Position numbers and translations under genes: made by a program. Of a stretch of DNA of 13,313 nt, positions 6,187 to 11,699 are shown piece by piece. The stretch is from assembly GCA_947464665.1 (NCBI GenBank), contig CANHXV010000042.1, forward strand, positions 1-13,313, in the 5' to 3' direction. This DNA is from Comamonadaceae bacterium. Its GTDB lineage: Bacteria; Pseudomonadota; Gammaproteobacteria; Burkholderiales; Burkholderiaceae_C. Position 1 is the stretch's first letter, and every line of letters starts with the position of its first letter. The notes beneath the pieces were generated by a model. The model saw only the letters and a list, made by a program, of their open reading frames with translations. It did not search any database and was not told where the DNA came from.

Positions 6187-8118
6187 TCAATTATTTTGTG
6201 GTGTTCCTCGTGTAATTGATACAAGCTCACTAACTTCATCGCGAGCACTTCCAAGTGTTATCCCTAAACGTTTAACTGGCTCGGTTTTTCTCAAGCGTTT
6301 AATCGCAATGCCAAAATCTGGACTGAACCACTGAATATTTGTGGCCTTATTCCCAAAAGCAGTAATTGCTGTTCGCTCTATTTTGTAAGTCCAAAACATT
6401 CCTGCAGGAACAGTTATTTGCTCATATGCAACGACACGGTACTGTTCAGTACGTACCCCCGTGTAATTGAATTTAAGGCTTGTCTGTAGTGTTGATGCGG
6501 CCCATTTCATTCCAACATTTATCTCTCCCCCAGGCATTACTACGAGTGGCGGATCAAAGGTGAAGGTATCGTTAGAGTCAACTGCGCGGAGGCTCGCACC
6601 ATCAAGAGTAGAAATCCCATTCGAGTTTTGCGAACTAAAATAGGCCAGCCCATCTTCTATTTTGTCAATCTTAAATTCAGCTTTAGAAATCACCTTGTCT
6701 GTACTTGAATCGCGCGTTACTGAAACCCATTTGTCTCCAATTCTGAATCTGGGTTCCCCCAGCTTTTGGATTTGTCCATTCTTGTCAGGCTGAGTTATTG
6801 CTTTAGCTTTTTCCAATTGCTCAATTGAAAAAGAGGCTTGCTCTGTGATGTACCCATTAGGATATTTGAGTAAGAAAGCATAAAAGTCTTTGACATTCTT
6901 GCTGTTTTTAATCTTGTCCCAATCGGCTTTCTCTTGGGCGAACTGCTGTTCGCGTGCTGCTTCTTGCGAGAGTTTGCTTCTGCGTGCTTCTTCTGAAGCT
7001 TGCAGTTTGGCCTGTTCTAGATCGCGCAGCCGCTGTATCTCCTCTGCTCGCGCACGCTCCAGCGCTTGCGCTGCAACTTGAGCTTTCAGCCGTTCTTGTT
7101 CAGCGGAAAGTGCCAGTTGCCGCTCTCTTTCTTTGGCCTCGGTTTCAGCCTTTTGCCTTGCAGCGGTTTCTTGAATCTTCTGAGCTTCAGCCAATCGCTG
7201 CTTTTCCAATTCCCGCTCCTGAGCAATCTTATTTTCCCGCTCCGCTGAGGCTTGTGCTTCGCGAATCAAGCGCTCCTCCTTTTCTTTAGAAGCCCTAGCT
7301 TCTCGAACTAAATCTTCATTGTTCAAGGTAAACTTATTGCCATCGTTGAATGCAAAGTCATCCTCCAAGCTACTGGAGTCCCAAGGTATCTGTCTGCCTT
7401 GGCTCTTTTGTCTAACTTGTATACGCACACGCTTAAATACGTCCTCAATTTTTGCTGGGCGCTGTAACTCTTTCAATAGAAATTGCGTAAACAAGCCGTT
7501 GCCAGAGGCTTCATCACCGTCCTCAGCCACGTTACCCGGTGCAGTGGCAAAAGCCAGATAGGTGCCCGGCGGCGCATCAAATTGCGCCAAACCTTTTCTA
7601 CCTGTGCTCCCGGAGAATGGGTTATCCCTGCAGGCATCGAGCACGATGATGTTCATGCGAGTGCTAGAGTCCTTAAACACCTTAATGACTTGCTGGATGT
7701 CCACCGTTTGCTTGGGCACGTCGGCAGCATCTTGGAGCTTTGCATCTACTGGCACCATGTAGTTGTGCCAATCAAGTTGCAGGCCATGCCCAGCGTAATA
7801 AAGCATTGCAACGGCTTGTTGACCTTTGAGTTGACCTTGCATCTGCTCAATAGCTCGGCTCATCTCGGCCTTGTTGCCATCAATCACAACAAAAACTTTG
7901 AAGCCGAGTTGCTTTAGTACCTGACTCATGGACTTGGCATCGTTGCCTGAGTTGCCCAATATGGGGTTGTATTTGTAAGCTGCATTACCAATTACCAAGG
8001 CTACACGAACGTCTAATGGGGCTTGGGCAACGGAGCTATAGGTTAGAAATACGCAACCTATAAGGGCTAGGCCGACAAACCTTTTGGAGTATTTCTGGAG
8101 ACGCTGAAAGCCTAACAT
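6187..8118 (-). CDS. Exported caspase-family (peptidase C14-like) protein with coiled coil
   Basis: This is a 643-residue bacterial caspase homologue. A basic start and hydrophobic stretch (about 13-31) ending SVA-QA look like a signal peptide, so the protein is probably exported. The caspase p20-like domain follows (about 36-250): RVALVIGNAAY at 38-48, YYAGHG with catalytic His111, and VLDACRDNPF with catalytic Cys163, both intact. Residues about 270-400 are a long charged coiled coil rich in Glu, Arg, Ala and Gln. After a short helical linker (401-440), a beta-rich C-terminal domain of unknown family (about 450-643) ends the protein. Homologues are called caspase-like or orthocaspase; substrates are generally unknown, with roles proposed in cell death, defence or processing. 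ATG 8118 lacks a good ribosome site. The gene is alone in an AT-rich segment between att-like repeats, suggesting acquisition by transfer (inference). Confidence 0.9.
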   Translation of the reverse strand: MLGFQRLQKYSKRFVGLALIGCVFLTYSSVAQAPLDVRVALVIGNAAYKYNPILGNSGNDAKSMSQVLKQLGFKVFVVIDGNKAEMSRAIEQMQGQLKGQQAVAMLYYAGHGLQLDWHNYMVPVDAKLQDAADVPKQTVDIQQVIKVFKDSSTRMNIIVLDACRDNPFSGSTGRKGLAQFDAPPGTYLAFATAPGNVAEDGDEASGNGLFTQFLLKELQRPAKIEDVFKRVRIQVRQKSQGRQIPWDSSSLEDDFAFNDGNKFTLNNEDLVREARASKEKEERLIREAQASAERENKIAQERELEKQRLAEAQKIQETAARQKAETEAKERERQLALSAEQERLKAQVAAQALERARAEEIQRLRDLEQAKLQASEEARRSKLSQEAAREQQFAQEKADWDKIKNSKNVKDFYAFLLKYPNGYITEQASFSIEQLEKAKAITQPDKNGQIQKLGEPRFRIGDKWVSVTRDSSTDKVISKAEFKIDKIEDGLAYFSSQNSNGISTLDGASLRAVDSNDTFTFDPPLVVMPGGEINVGMKWAASTLQTSLKFNYTGVRTEQYRVVAYEQITVPAGMFWTYKIERTAITAFGNKATNIQWFSPDFGIAIKRLRKTEPVKRLGITLGSARDEVSELVSITRGTPQNN

Positions 8119-8120
8119 GT

Positions 8121-8218
8121 TTAACTTTGGTTAACAGTTATCTGATTATGAAGATTTTATCAACTTGAAATTAATTGCAACTGGCATTTCGCCAATTCTG
8201 TAGACAAATATTATTGTC
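8121..8218. repeat. Cluster of three short inverted repeats upstream of the caspase gene
   Basis: Three inverted repeats crowd the leader of the caspase gene: TTAAC-tttg-GTTAA (8121-8134), directly before the start codon; TGGC-atttc-GCCA (8182-8194); and GACAA-atatta-TTGTC (8203-8218). Each is short and could be chance in AT-rich DNA, but together they may be operators or leader hairpins. Confidence 0.35.
8154..8180 (-). promoter_or_regulatory. Candidate promoter of the caspase gene
   Basis: On the minus strand, TG-A-TAAAAT is an extended -10 (hexamer 8154-8159). TTGCAA at 8175-8180 is a possible -35 with a short 15-bp spacer. The predicted start would lie about 30 bp before the ATG. The assignment is weak because AT-rich DNA gives many such matches. 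Confidence 0.3.
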
Positions 8219-8274
8219 AAAATCTGAATGTTAGAACTGATAATGCACTGAGTTAAATTCACCACTGAGTTCGT

Positions 8275-8289
8275 CCTACCAACATTCAT
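8275..8289 (+). repeat. Direct repeat, right copy (att-like)
   Basis: This is an exact second copy of CCTACCAACATTCAT, identical to the tRNA-Val 3' end and flank at 6064-6078. The bases to its left do not form a tRNA T arm or acceptor stem, so it is not a second intact tRNA. The bases to its right lead within 9 bp into a strong terminator. Confidence 0.7.
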
Positions 8290-8297
8290 AGAATATC

Positions 8298-8329
8298 AAG
8301 CACTTGGCGGAAACGCTAGGTGCTTTTTT
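8298..8329 (+). terminator. Rho-independent terminator, plus strand (probably the original tRNA-Val terminator)
   Basis: A 12-bp stem (8298-8309 with 8314-8325) includes a perfect AAGCAC/GTGCTT outer half and two G-T pairs inside. The loop is GAAA, a stable GNRA type, and six T follow (8324-8329). The minus strand has no T-run behind the stem. The only plus-strand gene upstream is tRNA-Val, now 2.2 kb away beyond an antisense gene. Confidence 0.8.
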
Positions 8330-8332
8330 ATT

Positions 8333-8349
8333 GGGGTCAGATCACAATT
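8333..8349. repeat. Inverted repeat, left copy (flanks the LON module)
   Basis: GGGGTCA-GATCA-CAATT here faces AATTG-TGACCCC at 9402-9413, a 12-bp inverted match once a 5-bp insertion is allowed. The preceding bases also agree in part (ATTGGGG here, ATCGGGG in the other copy). The motif overlaps the last codons of the small unknown gene. It recalls REP-like repeats, but that is from memory and uncertain. Confidence 0.35.
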
Positions 8350-8726
8350 AATTCCACAGCTTCTTTGACGGCCATGTTGATTTGAATGCCTAGGGCCTTC
8401 GCTAGTAAGTTGACTCCCGTGATGATGCCATTTTCAAGGCCATCTTCCGCTTCGCCAATGCGTGCAGACATGTGAGAATAGCATGCGCAAGGAACGCCAT
8501 TGTTCTGCAAAATGCCAAGTGCCACGCTGCCTGCATCGTCCTTGCCCCCACCCGCGTCGTTGAAAAAAACACATCTAGGTTTTTCACTGACTGCAACGAC
8601 AAATTCTGCTGCAGAAAGCCCGCCGTGCGAACCCGATACCAAGACCGCATTGGCATGCGCGTTGCTAATCAGGGCAATCGAGTTAAGTAAACACACTTGT
8701 GATTCGATCCCAATTTTTAGGTGCAT
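8337..8726 (-). CDS. Small conserved-looking protein of unknown function
   Basis: I do not assign this 129-residue protein to a named family. It has no signal peptide or membrane segment and reads as a small globular alpha/beta protein. It holds several glycine- and polar-rich stretches that look like a binding or active site: SGSHGG at 31-36, VFFNDAGGGKDDAG at 53-66 and SHMSARIGEAED at 84-95, with Cys at 12, 52, 80 and 82. ATG at 8726 is chosen because GGAG lies 9 nt upstream; the frame can also begin at GTG 8732, but the ribosome site is then too close. The start is 6 bp after the stop of the LON-domain gene, so the two form a tight operon. Codon use and composition resemble the core genes rather than the caspase segment. 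A hydrolase or amide-processing role is possible but unsupported. Confidence 0.75.
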   Translation of the reverse strand: MHLKIGIESQVCLLNSIALISNAHANAVLVSGSHGGLSAAEFVVAVSEKPRCVFFNDAGGGKDDAGSVALGILQNNGVPCACYSHMSARIGEAEDGLENGIITGVNLLAKALGIQINMAVKEAVELIVI

Positions 8727-8732
8727 GGTCAC

Positions 8733-9338
8733 TTACTCCAATTCTTGTAAAAAGCGAGTGACTTCTTCCATTCGCTTCAAGGGCTCTTGCTCGCACAGCA
8801 ATTTCAGCTTGAGCTCTGCACTGATGGGCAAGGCTTCTGCATATCTGTTGGCCAACCAACCGCATTGATCTAAAAGGTAGGGTGCAAAAATGGGTAACTT
8901 GTCGATCACGCCTTGTTTCTGTGCAGACGCAATCACTTTGCCAAGCCGGTCGGCATGGGCTTGGAAGGTGGCAGGCAATTCAACTTCTGGATCTTGGGGC
9001 AAATAAGAGACACTGCCTTGCCAAACGCCATAAGGGCCGGGTTGTACATCATGCAATTCGAAGCGCAAACTGCCTTGGCACACGATGCGGTAAAAAGTGG
9101 GCTGCACTTGTTCAAATTTTCTGATGTGCGCCAGGCAACCCACTGAATGAAGAGAAGGAACTTGGCCAGGCACTTGAACCTCGCTGCCTTCTTTGATCCA
9201 GGCCACGCCAAATGGCAGTTGCTGTTGTTGGCATCGCTTGATTAGATCGAGGTAGCGCACTTCAAAAATTTGAAGCGACAGCATGCCATCGGGAAACAAG
9301 CCTTGTGAGAGCGGAAAAAGGGGAATGGTGTGGTGCAC
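8733..9338 (-). CDS. Stand-alone LON-domain (peptidase S16, substrate-binding) protein
   Basis: This 201-residue cytoplasmic protein consists of the N-terminal substrate-binding fold of Lon protease without the ATPase or protease parts. The start IPLFPLSQGLFPDGMLSLQIFEVRYLDL (residues 5-32) is the LON-domain signature. The middle carries HSVGCLAHIRKFEQ (64-77) and a strand-rich stretch to about residue 115, and a helical C-terminal half follows (about 122-201). The start is GTG 9338; an in-frame TAA lies two codons upstream and the next ATG is too far inside the domain. No strong Shine-Dalgarno site is seen. Such proteins are common in Burkholderiales; their molecular role is not established, but binding of unfolded or specific protein substrates is often suggested. 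It is followed directly by the small unknown gene, implying shared transcription. Confidence 0.9.
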   Translation of the reverse strand: MHHTIPLFPLSQGLFPDGMLSLQIFEVRYLDLIKRCQQQQLPFGVAWIKEGSEVQVPGQVPSLHSVGCLAHIRKFEQVQPTFYRIVCQGSLRFELHDVQPGPYGVWQGSVSYLPQDPEVELPATFQAHADRLGKVIASAQKQGVIDKLPIFAPYLLDQCGWLANRYAEALPISAELKLKLLCEQEPLKRMEEVTRFLQELE

Positions 9339-9401
9339 GGTTTAAAGCGAATGGTGGGGGTGCTGATGATGGCAATTACAGCATTTTTGAGTGGACAGAA
9401 C

Positions 9402-9413
9402 AATTGTGACCCC
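9402..9413. repeat. Inverted repeat, right copy (flanks the LON module)
   Basis: AATTGTGACCCC is the inverted partner of the motif at 8333-8349. It lies in the 147-bp gap between the divergent LON-domain gene and the EamA transporter. The rest of that gap has several weak -35-like TTGAA sequences (9416, 9431) but no promoter I can choose with confidence. Confidence 0.35.
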
Positions 9414-9485
9414 GATTGAATGCCCCCTAATTGAAACGGCATATGCTTTACATTAGGGATTATTCTTCGTGCGATCCAATTTGCA

Positions 9486-10373
9486 ATGTCCCAACTTTTC
9501 TCCGACACGGCTCGCCATCGACAAATCGGCATTGCCTTGGTAACAGTCACCACCCTGATGTTTGCCTTGCTAGACACCAGCGCCAAGTGGCTGGTGCAAA
9601 GCTTGCCTGTTTTGCAAGTGGTTTGGTTGCGGTTTGTATTTCACACTTTCTTGACTGCCGCTATTTTCATGCCCTCAATGGGTGTAAGCTTGTTCAAGAT
9701 CAACAACCCTCGCTTGCAACTTTTGCGAGGTGTGATGTTGGCTCTCATGACGGGGCTTAACTTTTTTGCATTGCAGTATTTGCAGCTGGCCGAAACGGGT
9801 GCTGTTCAGTTTTCAGTTCCAATTTTGATTGCGCTCATTTCGGCTTGGTTGCTTCATGAAAGACTTGACGCGAAGAGATGGGCTGCTATTGGCATAGGTT
9901 TTGTGGGTGTGCTGGTCATTATTCGGCCAGGCAGCAATGGTTTCCATCCTGCTATTTTTCTTAGTATCTTCAATGCTTTTTTGTATGCAGCCTTCAACTT
10001 AATGACGCGCAGCTTGGCCAGCAGCGATAACCCCATTTCAACGCAACTCGCCTCAGCGGCTGTGCCATCACTGCTATTGGCGCCTTTCGCCATTTGGTTT
10101 TGGCAAGCGCCAGACGGTTGGTTCATGTGGAGTCTGATTTTGCTCACTGGTTTGACAGGTGGCTTAGGTCACACCGCTTCGGCCCTCGCACATCGATACG
10201 CCACTGCCGCTGTCTTGGGTCCATTTTTGTACCAGCAAATCATTTACATGGCCATTGGAGGCTGGCTAGTGTTCGGTCAAATGCCTGATGCGGCTGTGGT
10301 TCTGGGAGCCGTCATTGTGGTTTGCAGCGGTTTGTATTTGCTTTGGAGAGAATTCAATTCGGTTTCTATTTGA
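9486..10373 (+). CDS. EamA-family (DMT superfamily) membrane transporter
   Basis: This 295-residue inner-membrane protein has ten predicted hydrophobic helices and the two-fold EamA repeat of the drug/metabolite transporter superfamily. Helices fall roughly at 14-33, 42-62, 78-97, 104-122, 131-148, 155-172, 185-208, 212-232, 243-265 and 268-288. The first repeat shows FALLDTSAKWL (26-36), the WLRF pattern at the start of helix 2, and AETGAVQFSVPI (103-114), a typical DMT helix-4 motif. HTASALAHRYA with ATAAVLGPFLY in the second half is the matching motif of repeat two. Substrates cannot be deduced: relatives export amino acids, metabolites or drugs. ATG 9486 gives the normal family length. 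The 3' end overlaps the convergent SOUL gene by 8 bp, and no terminator is visible between them. Confidence 0.92.
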   Translation: MSQLFSDTARHRQIGIALVTVTTLMFALLDTSAKWLVQSLPVLQVVWLRFVFHTFLTAAIFMPSMGVSLFKINNPRLQLLRGVMLALMTGLNFFALQYLQLAETGAVQFSVPILIALISAWLLHERLDAKRWAAIGIGFVGVLVIIRPGSNGFHPAIFLSIFNAFLYAAFNLMTRSLASSDNPISTQLASAAVPSLLLAPFAIWFWQAPDGWFMWSLILLTGLTGGLGHTASALAHRYATAAVLGPFLYQQIIYMAIGGWLVFGQMPDAAVVLGAVIVVCSGLYLLWREFNSVSI

Positions 10374-11016
10374 ATTCTTCAATCTCTACCATGACTTCAT
10401 TGCGTCTAAACATCGGTAATGTCCATGGTGGATCGTAACGAGAAAGCTGAACGCTGCCCAAGGGTTTGAAGGTTTTGCTTTGCAGCCAAGCTAAAAGCTC
10501 ATCTGACTTTGTTTGAACACGCGACACAGAGTTAAAGCCCGTATAGCTGTGAACAGCAAATAATTTGCCAGGAATTTCACGCAGTTTGACTTCTGTATTG
10601 TTGGGTAAAGGAATGTTGTTCAAGGTGTATTTTGCGGGCATGACAAAGTGCACGCGCCACTTGTTGGCAGAAGCCATGTCCGCGCCCTGTTGTGTTGCGC
10701 TTAAGGTCACTGGCGCAGTCATGGCTATTTTTTCAGATAACGGTTCCAGAGTGACCGGAGCTGTCATCGCAATCTTTGCAGAGGTGCCTGTTGGGTTGGC
10801 GCGATTGTCGCCAAAAATATAACCTGCAATTTTTCGAAAGCCTCTGTTGGAAGCCTCATCCATGTCGCCGTTTTCAAGCGTTTCAGCCACCAACATAGGT
10901 GCATATTGCCGCACTTCAAACCCTTCAGTTTTGAGAATAATTTTGAAGGCGGGTTCTTCGATGGCCATGGCATTTTGTCCAATCAGCAGAAGCATAAGTG
11001 TGTAGAAAATTCGCAT
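10366..11016 (-). CDS. SOUL-family haem-binding protein with signal peptide
   Basis: This 216-residue protein belongs to the SOUL/HBP family, whose eukaryotic members bind haem; the role of bacterial members is not settled. A short signal peptide (1-18, cut after NAMA) predicts periplasmic location. The domain begins PAFKIILKTEGFEVRQYAP (22-40) and continues with FRKIAGYIFGDN (61-72). The family motif KIAMTAPVTL occurs twice, 15 residues apart (80-89 and 95-104), an arrangement I recall in bacterial relatives. WRVHFVMPAKYTL (118-130) and a C-terminal YDPPWTLP segment are also family features. The start at ATG 11016 has no clear Shine-Dalgarno site. It is divergent from phaR across 119 bp containing two copies of a 10-bp repeat and a palindrome. 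Confidence 0.9.
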   Translation of the reverse strand: MRIFYTLMLLLIGQNAMAIEEPAFKIILKTEGFEVRQYAPMLVAETLENGDMDEASNRGFRKIAGYIFGDNRANPTGTSAKIAMTAPVTLEPLSEKIAMTAPVTLSATQQGADMASANKWRVHFVMPAKYTLNNIPLPNNTEVKLREIPGKLFAVHSYTGFNSVSRVQTKSDELLAWLQSKTFKPLGSVQLSRYDPPWTLPMFRRNEVMVEIEEFK

Positions 11017-11042
11017 GTAAAAAGTTTAATTGGTGTGAAATT

Positions 11043-11080
11043 GAGGGTAACTCCCCGTAGAAGTGGCTAAGAGGGTAACT
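11043..11080. repeat. Direct 10-bp repeat GAGGGTAACT, two copies 28 bp apart
   Basis: GAGGGTAACT occurs at 11043-11052 and 11071-11080 in the divergent SOUL-phaR intergenic region. Exact decamers repeated inside 120 bp are unlikely by chance. Position and arrangement fit a regulator binding site, but no known protein is assigned. Confidence 0.5.
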
Positions 11081-11081
11081 T

Positions 11082-11101
11082 TAAAATCTATTGCAGTGCA
11101 A
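11082..11101 (+). promoter_or_regulatory. phaR promoter -10 candidate and PhaR-type palindromic operator
   Basis: TTGCAGTGCAA (11091-11101) is a perfect 11-bp palindrome with a single central base, 34 bp before the phaR start. PhaR regulators are known to bind TGC/GCA-rich sites and to repress their own genes, so this is a likely autoregulatory operator. TAAAAT at 11082-11087 is a possible -10 that would place the transcription start inside the palindrome. No good -35 is seen. Confidence 0.55.
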
Positions 11102-11135
11102 CATATTGTTGTTCATTTAGAGAAGTGTGTAAATC

Positions 11136-11630
11136 ATGGTCAGAAAATCCGCCGCCAAAACGACTGCTGCTGCCAGCGAGGCACATGCCAACTCGGCCTC
11201 TGAATCCAAGACGAACCAGCCGCAGAGGGTGATTAAAAAGTACCCTAATCGCAGGTTGTACGACACCACCACCTCCAGTTATGTCACTTTGACTGAAATC
11301 AAGCAACTGGTGATGCAGGGCAAAACCTTTGTTGTCAGGGATGCTAAAACGGGTGAAGACCTTACCCGTAACCTGCTGCTTCAAATTATTTTGGAAGAAG
11401 AATCTGCAGGGGCACCGATGTTTACCGAAGCCGTTTTGGCCAACATCATTCGCTTTTATGGGCATGCCATGCAGGGCCACATGGGGGCTTATTTAGAGAG
11501 CAATTTGCAATCGCTCATGCTGATGCAGTCCAAAATGGGGCACCAGTCCAACAACATCGTGAGTCAAATGCAAGAGCAAATGCAGAAACAAACCGCTCAA
11601 TTCTTGAATGCTTTTGGCCTCAAACCCTGA
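11136..11630 (+). CDS. phaR: Polyhydroxyalkanoate synthesis repressor PhaR
   Basis: PhaR is a cytoplasmic DNA-binding protein that also binds PHB granules; it represses phasin genes and its own gene until granules titrate it away. The 164 residues begin with a Lys/Ala/Ser-rich tail (1-30). The PHB/PHA regulator DNA-binding domain (about 31-91) opens with RVIKKYPNRRLYDT and contains SSYVTLTEIKQLV and VRDAKTGEDLTR. The PHB-accumulation domain (about 93-133) shows PMFTEAVLANIIRFYGHAMQ, and a Gln/Met-rich helical tail ends the protein. Length is somewhat under that of some relatives, with a shorter tail. The ribosome site AGAG before ATG 11136 is modest. A TTGCA-G-TGCAA palindrome upstream fits autoregulation. 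With bdhA it marks this as a PHB-storing bacterium; phaC, phaA and phaB are not in the window. Confidence 0.95.
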   Translation: MVRKSAAKTTAAASEAHANSASESKTNQPQRVIKKYPNRRLYDTTTSSYVTLTEIKQLVMQGKTFVVRDAKTGEDLTRNLLLQIILEEESAGAPMFTEAVLANIIRFYGHAMQGHMGAYLESNLQSLMLMQSKMGHQSNNIVSQMQEQMQKQTAQFLNAFGLKP

Positions 11631-11653
11631 ATTTGGCAGGTTCCATGAGCAAA

Positions 11654-11682
11654 TTGACAGCTTGGCGCTTCGTCCTCAAATT
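11654..11682 (+). promoter_or_regulatory. Candidate rimO promoter
   Basis: A consensus -35, TTGACA (11654-11659), is followed 17 bp later by a poor -10, CAAATT (11677-11682). This would give a very short leader, about 11 nt, before ATG 11700, which itself has only GGG 2 nt upstream as ribosome site. The reading is tentative because of the weak -10. Confidence 0.35.
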
Positions 11683-11699
11683 ACTGGGACAATAGGGTA

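Larger units (their letters stand above)
6064..8289. mobile_element. Putative 2.2-kb integrated segment at tRNA-Val, carrying a caspase gene
   Basis: This segment lies between two exact 15-bp direct repeats, the left one being the tRNA-Val 3' end. It holds one gene, on the strand opposite to relA and tRNA-Val. Base composition differs from neighbours: hand counts give about 43% GC in 6301-6540 and about 30% in 8121-8220, against 50-58% in sample lines of core genes. A rho-independent terminator facing the tRNA direction sits just right of the second repeat, as expected if it once followed tRNA-Val. No integrase, transposase or other mobility gene is present, so this would be a non-autonomous or decayed element. 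A rival explanation is loss of DNA between two tandem tRNA-Val loci. Confidence 0.5.

Noticed and set aside
6954..7917. Several plus-strand open frames (6954-7289, 7319-7561, 7483-7917) inside the caspase gene
   Set aside because: They are antisense shadows of the coiled-coil and p20 regions. They have Cys/Leu-rich, low-complexity translations, no ribosome sites and no recognisable motifs.
8260..8289. A second, degenerate tRNA-Val before the right direct repeat
   Set aside because: The sequence left of the repeat has no T arm or acceptor 5' strand pairing with it; only the shared 15 bp match.
9414..9485. Promoter for the EamA transporter (TTGAAT 9416, TTGAAA 9431, TACATT 9449)
   Set aside because: No pair has both acceptable hexamers and a 16-18 bp spacer.
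10680..10780. The doubled KIAMTAPVTL motif in the SOUL protein as a recent internal duplication or assembly error
   Set aside because: The two copies use different codons, and I recall a repeated motif in bacterial SOUL proteins, so it is an old family feature.
11088..11480. Minus-strand frame of 130 codons opposite phaR
   Set aside because: It is a shadow of phaR with no motif, and it covers the phaR operator region.
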